Assembly (NCBI GenBank): GCA_963971575.1
Contig: OZ020622.1
Span: 2,828,279 to 2,892,278 of the forward strand
Length of the DNA stretch: 64,000 bases
Origin: Liopterus haemorrhoidalis
Taxonomy: Eukaryota; Arthropoda; Insecta; Coleoptera; Dytiscidae
Direction: 5' to 3'
The position numbers and the translations under genes were made by a program. How positions within the stretch are numbered: the stretch's first letter is position 1; the number at the start of each line of letters is the position of its first letter. Below, piece after piece: positions 48,901 through 59,348 of this stretch. Under the pieces are notes generated by a model, which saw nothing but the letters and a program-made list of their open reading frames with translations, was not told where the DNA came from and ran no database searches.

Positions 48901-49450
48901 GCAAAACATTGCACAAATCAAACCCTATAGTTGACTAATTTAAGAGCTCTAAACGCAGCTGTACACCGCAAGGTAGAAATGCTTCAGGATTAAATAAAAA
49001 GAAAGAAAAAAATCATAATTGGTTGCATTATCCCATTCATGTTTATTCGGGTTTGTTCCTCTAAGCGCAATGATTAAATGGTAACAAAAATGAAAAAATT
49101 TGAATTTTGTGTCCCCAATATGTCGATGTCTATTTTCATTAATGGTAAAAAATGATTTTAAACATATGAAAACATTAATTTCCTGTGAAATTGCAGTTTT
49201 TGTGTTGTTCAATGAAATACTCCAAACTTTACGAACTCTTTTTGTTGAAAACTTGACTGGGAAACCACAACTGTTGCTTTGATGTTCATAAACATTTTTT
49301 CACGATAAACACGCGAAATAATCTCTGTTTTGGTGGTGTTTTTAGACATGCAAGAAAAAATATAGCCCTCTGAAAAGTGTTAGCAGGATATAGACAGCAA
49401 AAATCATCAGTAAAAATAATGACATTAAACACAGTAAAAAGGAAGTGTTA

Positions 49451-50125
49451 GGTCGTCAAAGATGAAATTTGTAGAAAAAAAAGGCAAAGTTGGTTGATAA
49501 CTTACAAATATAAGGAATTATTTTATTCATCAAAGTATGCACCCATATTGTCTATACACTTTTGTTATTTAAGCGGCAGGTTGTTCAGGCCGGTGGTATA
49601 AAATCCTAGCGGACGAGAGTCAATGAATTCCTGAAAGGCCAGTGTTACAGCATTGTCGAAATTAAACTGTTTTCCTATTAAAAAGTTGTCCAAGTTGCGG
49701 AAAAAGTGGTAGTCAGTGGGAGCTAGGTCTGGTGAGTATGGAGGATGTTGAAGGAGTTCCAACTCCAATTTCTGTAGTTTTGCCACAGTCATTTGTACAG
49801 TGTGTGGTCTAGCGTTATCACGCAATAAAATAGGAGTCGATCTGTTGACCAATCTAGGTTGTTTTTCTTTAAGTTTTTGCATCATTTCGTCCAGTTGGTT
49901 GCAGTATATTTCTGCTGTGATCGATGAGCCAGGTTTTTTTTTGTTCGGTTTTTAAGTTACGTACGAAATATGGCGAACCAATTTGATATTGTCTGCTGCG
50001 TAGTAACACTAGATCCAAATACACTATAAATGTTTCGCGCGGTCTGCGATGCCGTAGTTCCACGTAACTCCGTTGGTAAAATTTTTGATTTAATAGTTTC
50101 AAATATAGTAATCTTATTCGCATTT
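49451..50125 (-). pseudogene. Mariner transposase with internal deletion
   Basis: The terminal repeat GGTCGTCAAAGATGAAATTT starts at 49451 after TA. The minus-strand C-terminal frame (49565-49885) has PRLVNRSTPILLRDNARPHT, then QHPPYSPDLAPTDYHFFRNL, the second and third catalytic Asp regions. The N-terminal part (to about 50125) shows a helix-turn-helix-like TASQTARNIYSVFGSSVTTQ in another frame. The first Asp and the second DNA-binding domain are deleted. It is the most complete of the four copies of this family (others at 10125, 14430 and 25444). Confidence 0.88.
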
Positions 50126-50129
50126 ATAA

Positions 50130-50530
50130 TGAAGATCGTTTAAGAAACAACATAATTTCCAATCCTTAATTTTAAAACAATTAAAACTCCCCCTCTCTTG
50201 AATTAATTATATTAAAATATCTGTCATTTCACTCATAAATTAAAGTAACACTCACCCTAAAATATAAAACAGCCCCAGGTCATAAACAGGGCTGTTTAAA
50301 GCAGCCGATTTACATTGCAAATGCAAGAGTGAATCTCTTCATACAAATTAGTATAATTTTAGTTTCCGGCCGTACCTTATGTAAATACTTGACAGTTTAC
50401 TAAGACTATTCATAAATAGTAAATAGTTGAGTGATTGGCGTAAACTGTTTGCCCTCAATATGAATTAAAAAATTTAATTAACAAGATTATCATGCAGATT
50501 TTCGCAGCAAGTAAAGGGCCAGTCCTAATA
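50130..50530. other. No gene seen
   Basis: AT-rich spacer between a mariner and a LINE; CAGGGCTGTTTAAAGCAGCC near 50287 forms a small imperfect palindrome. Confidence 0.35.
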
Positions 50531-50534
50531 AGCG

Positions 50535-51870
50535 CGGGGCTTTTACTGTACAGGACTTTTAACGAAAGGACTTTTAACTTTTAAGAAAGGACTTTTACTG
50601 TACAGTGCAGAGCTATGAGAGGGACATACAATTGACTGTTTACTGCTGGTATGATAAGAATGAAAATCAGAATTGGTAGCGAAAAGGTGCGTATTATTTT
50701 TAACAAACATTACAGCTTCTAATATATAAACAGATGGAAGAGTTAATATAGACAAAACAGGAAAAAGAGATCTGCAAGATGATCTAAAGGGGGCACCAGC
50801 TATTATGCGAATAGCACGTTTTTTAACTACAAAAATCTTTGACGATTCAGAGGAACTTCCCTAACACAAAATGCCATAGCTCATTGTTGCGTGAAAAGTT
50901 CCAAAGTAAGCAGTTCTAAGTATATTAGAAGAAACTATATCTTTAAACTTTTTTAATATAAAACAAGATTTGCTATGTTTAGGTAGCATATATCCAACGT
51001 AATTTTGCCAACTCAGATTATCACTTATTATTACACCTAAAAATTTTGTTGATTGGGAACACTGAATACTTTTTTGTGTTGTAGGTGGATATATGGACTG
51101 GTAATAGGTGCATTTTTGTGTCCATGGAAGAGCAAAGCATGACTTTTTTTTGTATTTAAAATGAGTTTATTTACAGACCACCATTGACTCATTGATTCCA
51201 AGTTACTTTTACCATCGAGAGCTAGTGAAGTTAAATAGCATTATTTGGAAAAAATGTATGCAAATCATTTATAAGAACACTGGGCCAAGAATAGAACCTT
51301 GTGGGACTCCAATGTTACACTGTCGCTTGTGGGATCTGAAATTATTATGGTTTTGGCTAATAGAAACAACTTGTTCTCTATTAGACAAAAATGATAAGAC
51401 CCACGATATCGATGTCATTTAATTTGTTTGCCATAATGGAGTGATTGACTAAATCAAAGGCTTTAGAAAAATCGTAAAACAAGCCTAAACAATGTGATTT
51501 TGCCTCTAAGTTCTTGTGTATAAGACTGAGAAATGAAAAAATTGCTGTTGTGTTCGATTTAGCTTCAACAAAACCATGTTGAAATGGAGTGAGGATTGAA
51601 TATTTGCTGATAAAAGATAAGATTCTATGAAGAAATTCATAGACTCAATTTCTTCTTAATTCAATTTCTTCATAGACTCTTATGAAGAAATACTAATTCA
51701 AATATCTTTGAATGAATTGCAATGGGTCTGTAATTATTCATATCAGTTTTACTTCCGCTTTTGAATACTGGGATGATTTTAGAAATTTTTAACGCTGAGG
51801 GGAAATTACCTTCAGAGAATCTTTTATTGATCAAGAATGTCGAAGATTTCGCTATTAATTCTGAACAAGA
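50535..51870 (-). mobile_element. LINE with most of the RT domain, degenerate
   Basis: Reading the minus strand downward from about 51800, the frames give PVFKSGSKTDMNNYRPIAI, then a DFSKAFDLVNHSIMANKLN block near 51440. GVPQGSILGPVFL follows near 51300, then SQWWSVNKLILNTKKSHALL and RAIRIIAGAPFRSSCRSLFP near 50800. The C-terminus is in 50543-50755. This order covers RT motifs of jockey/CR1-type LINEs. The YADD box region is deleted after the GVPQGS block. Many frameshifts and stops make it inactive. Confidence 0.85.
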
Positions 51871-52056
51871 TGCTAGCAGTTAAATATATTTTTTGTTCAC
51901 GTTTTTCGTGATTTATTTCGAAGTTCTGGCAAAATATTTTAGTTGCCATATGTGATTTCGAAATCAACACCTCCAGACCTAATCATCCCACCAATTTCCA
52001 AAACTCCCATCAAACTTTCACCAAAAACACTGCTTTGAACATTTTTCTAGATTAAT

Positions 52057-52512
52057 ATGCGCGAGTTCTTCAATCACGAGTCTACTATATTTGTGTTAAA
52101 TTTTTCCAGACATGTGCGTCAACATTTTCCGAGATTTCATCTCGTTTTAGCTCCATTATTCCTTACTTGGAGCAGACAAATTAATTCGTTGTCATCTCCT
52201 ATGTCGATGGATGTTGTTGGTGTGAGAACACCCCTTATCCTCAACCCCTCAATACCCTCGTCCTTCGTCCTCACGAGTCCTGTCACTTCATTATGCGGGA
52301 TTCGGTTGAGATTCGCAAGTGTGACGTTACTAGGTAACCGTCGACCATTAAAATACAGCCCCGAGGAACAAATCATCAATGTTTGGAAAGATTTTAAAGT
52401 TTATAACACCAATTGCGAGAATTACCCGAGAGAATTGGATGTATTTATTACAGGAAGTTTGTGTTTAACAAGCGATTTTAAGTTGAAAATAATTGAGAAA
52501 GTAAATACATGA
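52057..52512. other. Unrecognised region open on both strands
   Basis: A 151-codon plus frame overlaps an 80-codon minus frame (52137-52379: GLYFNGRRLPSNVTLANLNR, then GIEGLRIRGVLTPTTSIDIG). Composition is more even than in the surroundings. The minus frame has the more protein-like amino-acid mix, but I recognise no family. The plus frame's hydrophobic, Pro/Ser-rich start looks like antisense sequence. It lies between a LINE and a mariner, so a transposon origin is likely. Confidence 0.3.
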
Positions 52513-52648
52513 GTTTTGGGAATTTCACAACAATAACATACGTATGTACAAGTTCTCTAACTACTTAAATGGGGGGGGGGCACAACCGTATAGTTTTCAA
52601 AAGTTTCTTATACAAAACTAACAATCTGAAATACAATTAGTAATAAAC

Positions 52649-53413
52649 TACGAAGGCATATTGAAAACTAATGCCTCCATGGCTATAACTTTATTAGTAA
52701 TTGATATACGGTTTACATATAAATGTGAAATAATAGTATAAACTGTCCTCTACGCACTGATATATTCACTTTTCCACATAATCGCCATAGACAGTAATAC
52801 ATTTACGCTAACGTGGTACGAGTTTTTCAAGTCCGTCACGGAAAAAGTCTGAAGACTTCCCACGGCACCATTTCCGCACCTCTGCTATCACCTTTGCATC
52901 CAAAGAGAAACGCTTGCCCTTGAGATGTTCCTTAAGCTTTGGAAAGTGGAAAAAGTCACAAGGCGCAAGATCTGGGCTACAAAGTGGATGAGGTAAAACG
53001 TCATGAAACCCAAGCTTCTCCAGTGCTCCACGCGTTCTCTGACTTGTGTGAGGCCGATCATGGACATCCATTTCAGCAGGACTTGCGTCTTTCACAGTCC
53101 TTACCCACCTCCTAACAGTACTCACATCAACACACGCCTCACGGTAGACGGCACTTAACCTTCGATGGATATCAATGGGCGCTACACCCTCCGCAGTAAG
53201 AAATTCAATGACAGCTCGTTGTTTTAACCGCACATCCATGCCAGCCGCCATGTTTAGAACTGTCATGCGCAAACGCGATGTTGCTGAGAATATCCGCTAG
53301 AAGGACTTATCTACAGAGACTTAAGGTAAATGGCGAACCACTTTTGACACGGTCTGGCCCGTCATTATAAAAGTTATGGTCATGGAGGCATTAGTTTTCA
53401 ATATGCCCTCGTA
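52649..53413 (-). mobile_element. Mariner with intact 45-bp TIRs, internally deleted
   Basis: The terminal repeats CGAAGGCATATTGAAAACTA and (reverse complement) CGAGGGCATATTGAAAACTA continue as ATGCCTCCATG. They are flanked by TA at 52649-52650 and 53412-53413. At about 765 bp the element is roughly half the length of a complete mariner. It carries the deletion-fused transposase listed next. Confidence 0.95.
52808..53272 (-). pseudogene. Mariner transposase, catalytic core deleted in frame
   Basis: The 154-codon frame starts with MRMTVLNMAAG; the second Met (MAAGMDVRLKQRAVIEFLTA) is the likelier natural start. The first helix-turn-helix region has IDIHRRLSAVYREACVDVST and VRRWVRTVKDAS. An in-frame deletion then joins TSQR directly to EKLGFHDVLPHPLCSPDLAP and CDFFHFPKLKEHLKGKRF, the third Asp region, and the natural C-terminus follows. 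The first two catalytic Asp residues are absent, so it cannot transpose itself but could still make a short DNA-binding protein. Confidence 0.92.
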
Positions 53414-53419
53414 TATATC

Positions 53420-54210
53420 AAAATTTGCACCGGGTTTCTGGACATCTCCTGGTTTTCCAGGACTTGCACAACCACCCTGTGTTATCAAAAATAGAGTAAA
53501 AACCACCAGACACCTTCAGTTCCTCCAGGAGTTGTACCTCAAATATTGAGATATTAAACATAGGAAAAAAAAGAGATTGATAACCTGGTCTTCCAACTCG
53601 AAGTACAATTTAAATTTCACGTTTAAAGATGTTTAAATGTTTTAACAAATGTTGGAAACAAACTTCTATTAAGAGTATTAGCGTATTCTTTCATCTGTTT
53701 TATTTTAATGTCTTGGTTCGCTTGTCTTGTGATTGCCTCGACCCTTTTCTTCCTTTTAATTGTCTCTTAAGTAAATGAGTATTTTGCAATAATCCAGTAT
53801 CTTTTTAACAAAGAAATAATGAACTTTTTCCTTCTGGAAAAAAACCTCATTTTTCTTCAGTGTAATTTAAAAATTTCATTAGACGTTTGTCGAATAACTC
53901 GTTACAACTTTTATTGACGTATAGTAATTAAATTCTGCCAATTAAAAATTTGTGTTATTTGATTTGATGTCAGCCTGTCTGCTAAATTGACATTGATAGT
54001 TATTTTTAGATAATAAAAATATCAGACAGATGCAATTTTATTTGTAAATGAATTTTTAGGTTTATTGATTGTTGTGGGTTTGATGTTCTATAGCAAAATC
54101 AAAAAAACCACAGTTTTTATTAAAATTATAGACGTGGTGGAATTCTGTGGTATTACTGTAGAATAAAGGGGAAGAAGTGTAAAAAGAACATAATACAATT
54201 TTTAGAAAAA
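53420..54210. other. No gene seen
   Basis: AT-rich intron sequence. The phrase CCTCCAGGAGTTGTACCTCA with AATATTGAGATATTAAACAT (53517-53561) recurs inverted near 60337-60396 and in part near 30710, marking a dispersed repeat. Confidence 0.4.
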
Positions 54211-54214
54211 ATTA

Positions 54215-54570
54215 AATAAAACAAAATCCGAGAACAAGTAGACAACATATGGCAAAATACACAACTTAACAAACTAAGAACAATAAAATCCGACACGGAG
54301 AAAAGACCATTCTCGGGAACAAGAAGAGAGAAAACTCCCACTACCAGACTAGAAGTGGACACACAAGAATAACACACAGCTAAAAAATGAAGAAAGAAGA
54401 TCCCCCATTGTATAATGACTGCCCCACAATCATTACAGTACAACACCTTATTACAGAATACACTAAATATGACACAAAAAGACAGACACACCAAATTCCT
54501 GAAACCCTACAAGACGCACGACAATAACAAAAAATCCTACATAAATTTCTAACAAATACAAAACTATACA
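54215..54570 (+). mobile_element. LINE ORF2 C-terminus (RNase H/zinc region remnant)
   Basis: The plus-strand frames read IWQNTQLNKLRTIKSDTEK, then after frame changes HTRITHS and KMKKEDPPLYNDCPTIITVQ then HLITEYTKY. The pattern W---N-KL--IK, R--E--L-RLR-GHT--TH, P-C--C---VQHIL is that of I/R1/jockey-type LINE ends. The strand is purine/C-rich, which gives the long hydrophobic antisense frames (54153-54610 minus); those are not genes. Confidence 0.7.
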
Positions 54571-54639
54571 GACAAATATAGACTACCACAAACATACATA
54601 ATACCCACACAATGAAATATAATCAACAATATCTTATAA

Positions 54640-55285
54640 AATACAATACCAGGTACTAATAACCCAAGATGTTGATGTATCTTTAATTAATTAAATAAAA
54701 AATAAAACATAAACAAAAAATATGAGTAATATAGTTAAAGTAAAGGCGATAAGTGTAAATAAAATAATATTAGCAAGTATTTTAATTTTCATTTACTTAT
54801 TTTCTAAAATTCCGGACAAATCGGGACAAAATAATTGAAACGGGACAAATATTGTCTGAAAAAATTCGGGACGTAAAATGTATGGACGTATCTTACTAAA
54901 AATAATGTGTTCTTCGTTATTAAATCTTAATATAATTATTATGTATAATTTTCCTTCTAAATTTTCTTTCTAAAAACATTTTCCATTCCCACTTGACCTT
55001 ACAATCTCAAGCACTTTATTTTTGAGTTATCAGAGAAAAAAACGTAACTTCATAGCAGAAATGCCTGTGTAAAGTGCTCTAAACTCGGTAACTCGTATCG
55101 ATAGCAACAGAATACAGGCCAACAACAAGGGGGAAATTTAACATCGAGGGAAACATGCAAACAGAAACGGAAAAATGTGATTTAAAAAAAAATGTTCATA
55201 TCTTCCTTAATTATTGGAAGAAATGGATGAAATTTTGAATGAGGATAGAGAAAATATTTAACTTACAGGTGATAGTATTATTTTT
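54640..55285. other. No gene seen
   Basis: AT-rich. A hAT-like phrase (AAATTCCGGACAAATCGGGAC, 54808-54828) may be a transposon end; no partner was found. Confidence 0.35.
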
Positions 55286-55291
55286 CATTAA

Positions 55292-55550
55292 GGCCCGGTT
55301 TTTCCACCTTCAGATAAAGTCCCAGGTAACTATCTGACAGATAAGGTTATTTTTAACTTCATCTGCTGAGTAAATGTCATCCCTTCTTTCTATACAAATG
55401 TATCTATCGGATAGTTATCTAACGGATAATGAGATTGACGTATTGGATTCACTGAATGCTATTGACATTTATTCAGCAGATGAAGTTACAAATAACCTTA
55501 TCTGTCAGATAGTTACCTGGAACTTTATCTGAAGGTGGAAAGACCGACCC
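55292..55550. mobile_element. MITE of 259 bp with long TIRs
   Basis: Left GGCCCGGTTTTTCCACCTTC and right (reverse complement) GGGTCGGTCTTTCCACCTTC start arms of about 85 bp. These contain CAGGTAACTATCTGACAGAT. TTAA lies on both sides (55288-55291, 55551-55554), so the target duplication is TTAA (piggyBac-like) or TTA/TAA (Harbinger-like). Non-coding. Confidence 0.88.
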
Positions 55551-55800
55551 TTAATAATAGACGCCCGGTTATGTAAATATTCTGTTAATTGAACTATACA
55601 ATAAAGTGAATATAATCATGTATGTAGCCTAAGCCTTTGAATATTTAAATTTTAATATAGGTCGAGTAAACAGCGGTAAACTGTGAGAGTTGAAATCAAT
55701 CTACATGTATGTATATTTATATCATGTAATTAACTCTAGATGCTAAACCATCACTAAAACAACCTGAGATAAGCTGCACATATAATCACGCACGCAAGTC

Positions 55801-55860
55801 AACACGTGTGGGTATGTGTGTGTGTTTGTGTGTATGTGTCTGTCTGTGTGCGTGTATGTC
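55801..55860 (+). repeat. (GT)n-rich microsatellite
   Basis: A run of GT units with TATG, TCTG and CGTG interruptions. Confidence 0.85.
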
Positions 55861-56003
55861 ATCAAGTAATTACATCTGATATCAGAGACAAACAGTGTAG
55901 GTACATATGTACTGAGATTCTATGGAAAACAATACTAATCAAACATCCCTGACACGCTAAGAAAAGTTAAAATACATTGCGAATAAACCCAAAACGGTAT
56001 GAC

Positions 56004-56565
56004 CAATTCCGTCTTTTCCATAAGAGAACATGGGGCACGAGGGCCCCTAACGATGGGGGCCTCAAAATACCGAGGTCGTCGTTTACACGGAAAAAAGAGG
56101 AGCTCAATTTTTAGTGCAAATTTACTAACTTCCGTTAAAATTTCTAAATTTAAATTTAAATCGAAAACCAGATGAGATTTATGGTTACCAATTGTAGTGG
56201 AGAGCGCTCATTTTCACGGCTAGAAAGAATAAAAAATGAATTACGAACGACTGTGTTACAAGAACGACTTTTGTCAATCATGTGCATAGAAAGTGATACC
56301 CTTCAAAAATTAGACTTTGAGGACATAATAGAAGATTTTGCACAACAGAAATCCCGGAAGAAACCATCATCATTAACGTAAGTCCAATTCTCAAAATAGT
56401 AATCACTTCACTTATATTTGATTTGTATAAAGTTAACCATAATAACCAATAAAGTCACTACATAAAAGTACATACTGATGTTTTCATTCCCATTTTTTTT
56501 TTGACTTTGTAGAAGGGTCCCAAACTCTGTGCCCAAAGGCCCTTACATAGCCTAATACGGCCCTG
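56004..56565 (+). mobile_element. hAT element with exact 8-bp target duplication
   Basis: GGTATGAC is duplicated at 55996-56003 and 56566-56573. The right end in reverse complement is CAGGGCCGTATTAGGCTATG. The left end CAATTCCGTCTTTTCCATAA matches it imperfectly, both followed by GGGCAC and GGGGCCC-like stretches. At 562 bp it keeps only the transposase C-terminus. Confidence 0.88.
56172..56381 (+). pseudogene. hAT transposase C-terminal fragment
   Basis: The plus frame reads VTNCSGERSFSRLERIKNEL, then RTTVLQERLLSIMCIESDTL. This is the hAT dimerisation region of the ZMYM1/THAP-like branch (pattern: V--A-AERSFS-L--IK--LRS-M--ERL--L---). About 60 codons remain of a protein of 600 or more residues. 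Confidence 0.88.
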
Positions 56566-57089
56566 GGTATGACACTTTTAGAATTCCCATACTTCTAATC
56601 AGGGCTAATAAGAGGCTAAATTAAAAATTACACAAAAATTTTAAAGTATAATTATTTTCATATTAATACTTTCATGAGTAGATAAAGAAAATTGATGTGA
56701 AGTTACTTTCAATGTTGATATAAAGTGTAAAAAATACTTTTACACTTTATAACCAGCTCTTGTACTTCATATACTTTATTTTTATGTAGTTCTGATGAAA
56801 AATAAATTTTTTTGAAACTGGTCAGCTAGATCTAGTAACTTTGTTTACGTCCGAAACCCGTACAATCTTTTCCACTCATACCTCTTTACAGACACGAACA
56901 ACTCCACATTAAAAATTATAAAATAAAGCTCTTAGTATCGTGCTTCTTTAAGCAGAGGTAGAATTAGCCTTGTCCTACCTCAATTCTTTTACTGCTTTGT
57001 CGTGAATCCATTTTACGGATGCATTAACATTCGTGTGTGTTAGTATATTCCACGAATAAGAGGTGTGGACTTGTTAAATCGATCATGGT

Positions 57090-58333
57090 GTCCAAACTCT
57101 CCATTCCAGGCCTGGTGTATTACGGTAAGAGTTAGACTTGCGGCTAAGATGCGAAAAAAAAGTCCTTATGCCTAAATTAGTCTAAAAAGAATTAAAGCCG
57201 TTATAAACTGAAATTTTTTCTATAGTTATCATTTTTATTTTTCTTAGTTGCGTGAGTGTTCAAACTCTCCATTCCAGACCTGGTGTATTACGGCAAGACT
57301 TGCGACTAAGATGCGATAAAAAAAGTCCTTATACCTAATTTAGTCTAAAAAGAATTAAAGCCGTTATAAACTGAAATTTTTACTATAGTTATCATTTTTA
57401 TTTTTCTTAGTTGCGTGAGCGTTCAAACTCTCCATTCCAGACCTGGTGTATTAAGTCCATTCTACATTATACTTTTTTCAATACTTTTTTCAATACTATC
57501 CAACTCTGACGTCATTTCAACTTTTGATACTACAGAATATAGTGGGGGAAAAAAATAAGAGACAGTGAAAAATTTTATATCTTCCATCTCTTATTACTTT
57601 TATTGCCAACTTAAAAATTTTTAGGTTCAGATGGCAGACAACAATTTGGTTATAGTGAACCAATTTATAAATATTGTTTAATTGTGCTAAGTTTATATTT
57701 AATTATATGATCCAAATAAACTTCTTATCAACTTAATAAACTACTTAAAGTTAAGTTGTAAACAAAAACTAAAAAGTTGGTGTTGGTACGACTGAAAAGT
57801 ACAGAACTGTCAATCAAAAATTTGACCGGGGGTAGTTTTGGATGACAGTTCGGTACTTTTCAATCGTACCAACACCAACTTTTTAGTTTTTGTTTACAAC
57901 TTAACTTTTAGTAGTTTATTAAGTTGATAAGAAGTTTATTTGGATCATATAATTAAATATAAACTTAGCACAATTAAACAATATTTATAAATTGGTTCAC
58001 TATAACCAAATTGTTGTCTGCCATCTGAACCTAAAAATTTTTAAGTTGGCAATAAAAGTAATAAGAGATGGAAGATATAAAATTTTTCACTGTCTCTTAT
58101 TTTTTTCCCCCACTATATTCTATAGTATCAAAAGTTGAAATGACGTCAGAGTTGGATAGTATTGAAAAAAGTATTGAAAAAAGTATAATGTAGAATGGAC
58201 TTTACGGTAAGACTTGCGACTAAGATGCGATAAAAAAAGTCCTTATACCTAAATTAGTCTAAAAAGAATTAAGGCCGTTATAGACTAACTGAAATTTTTT
58301 CTCTAGTTATCATTTCATTTTTCTTAGCTGCGT
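57090..58333. repeat. Tandem repeat, three units of 163-168 bp, third split by a MITE
   Basis: Units start at 57090 (TCCAAACTCTCCATTCCAGG), 57258 and 57421 (both GTTCAAACTCTCCATTCCAG). Each runs through TTAGTCTAAAAAGAATTAA and TTTTTCTTAGTTGCGTGAG. The third unit is interrupted after 57453 by the foldback element and resumes at 58205 (CGGTAAGACTTGCGACTAAG). Units 2 and 3 are the most alike. Confidence 0.92.
57454..58201. mobile_element. Foldback element of 748 bp, arms of about 359 bp
   Basis: The left arm begins AGTCCATTCTACATTATACT and the right arm is its reverse complement. The arms match almost base for base to GAACTGTCA (57812) and TGACAGTTC (57843), leaving a 30-bp loop that includes TTTGACCGGGGGTAG. 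TTA flanks both ends (57451-57453, 58202-58204), and the neighbouring tandem units show the empty site with a single TTA. A 3-bp TTA duplication fits PIF/Harbinger-type mobilisation. Non-coding. Confidence 0.93.
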
Positions 58334-58580
58334 TCGAAGAAAAGATTTTCAAAAAATCATATCTTGAAAACTGTAAGAGATAGGAACCTGCGGTTTGAAT
58401 TTTTGAAAACCTCATACTTTAATTAATCTAGAAAAAATTAGGGTCTAATGGTTATATATGCTGTGCACGAAAAATGCTATATTGTTCAGGATTGTCATAA
58501 AAAAAAACTCATAGTATAAACAACAGTTCTATACTAAAGAATCAGAATAGATTAGAACGTAGTATTAAACTAATATGAGT
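58334..58580. repeat. Diverged copy of the 178-bp satellite unit
   Basis: About 58355-58450 (ATCTTGAAAACTGTAAGAGA, GGAACCTGCGGTTTGAATTT, TCTAGAAAAAATTAGGGTCT) resembles, in reverse, the unit of the array at 12870-13765. A further relative lies near 25970-26040. Confidence 0.5.
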
Positions 58581-58585
58581 CCTAC

Positions 58586-58698
58586 CTGCAGTACTTAGTC
58601 CTGGACTCGATGTAAATTTGGCTACATCCACTATTTTGACAGCAAACTGTTGCCCAGTCTGTCTGTGTATACATCTTCGTACCAGGCTGAAAGGTCCC
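58586..58698 (-). CDS. CASK: CASK exon 2 (glycine-rich loop, beta-3 Lys)
   Basis: The acceptor TTTTTTGTTGCAG ends at 58699 and the donor TGCAG|GTAGGA is at 58584-58585. The exon is 113 nt, entering at phase 2. It completes a Lys codon and reads [20 protein letters not shown] then [17 protein letters not shown], leaving one base of an Asp codon. Vertebrate CASK has [40 protein letters not shown]. The nucleotide-binding Lys of AVK is kept. The preceding exon with the start codon was not found up to 64000. Confidence 0.98.
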
Positions 58699-58739
58699 CT
58701 GCAACAAAAAACGATATTATAGAACACTATATCTTAGTT

Positions 58740-59140
58740 AATATTCATGCGACGTCTGCATTATGGAGTTTGGCAGCAAACTACTATTTTAACCTTTAAA
58801 CTAGTCTCTTAAGATTCGTTTTCAGAATTCTTCCAAAATAAAGTACCAAAACAATCTTTGGAAGCTCTGATAAATAAATAAATAACAAAAACACAGGAAA
58901 TATTGGTAGCCAATAGAAAATTAGGAAATTTACGAAAAAATATTTTTTCTTGGAGGTAATAATAAAATAATATACTACTTCTAAATCATATCTTGATGGA
59001 TTGCAGGTTTTTTTGGAGATGAAAAATGATTCTCTCTGAATTTCCGCTTAGAAGAAAATCCCGTTAAATTCTTTAGTACATAAAAAGCAATTTCTGTGAT
59101 TTGTTATAGAAAATTTATTTTATTGACATCGGAGATAACG

Positions 59141-59183
<43 letters not shown>

Positions 59184-59340
59184 AATACAGATAATACCGA
59201 AATATTAAACACATTTAAAACTCTTAAATTAGTCGACTATGACTTAAGCACTGTTGATTGTCACTACAAGTTGGTCATATGGTAACAGAGCAACAGAGCA
59301 ACAGTTCAAGGCTCTAAATTTAATTCGAAATTATAATAAT
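58740..59340. other. CASK intron 1, no gene seen; (AT)n at 59142-59181
   Basis: AT-rich; a 40-bp (AT)n microsatellite is the only clear feature. Confidence 0.5.
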
Positions 59341-59348
59341 TATAATAG

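Noticed and set aside
54153..54610. Hydrophobic, Cys/Phe-rich minus frames that look like a membrane protein
   Set aside because: They lie antisense to a LINE ORF2 C-terminus on the plus strand; the hydrophobicity follows from its A/C-rich composition.
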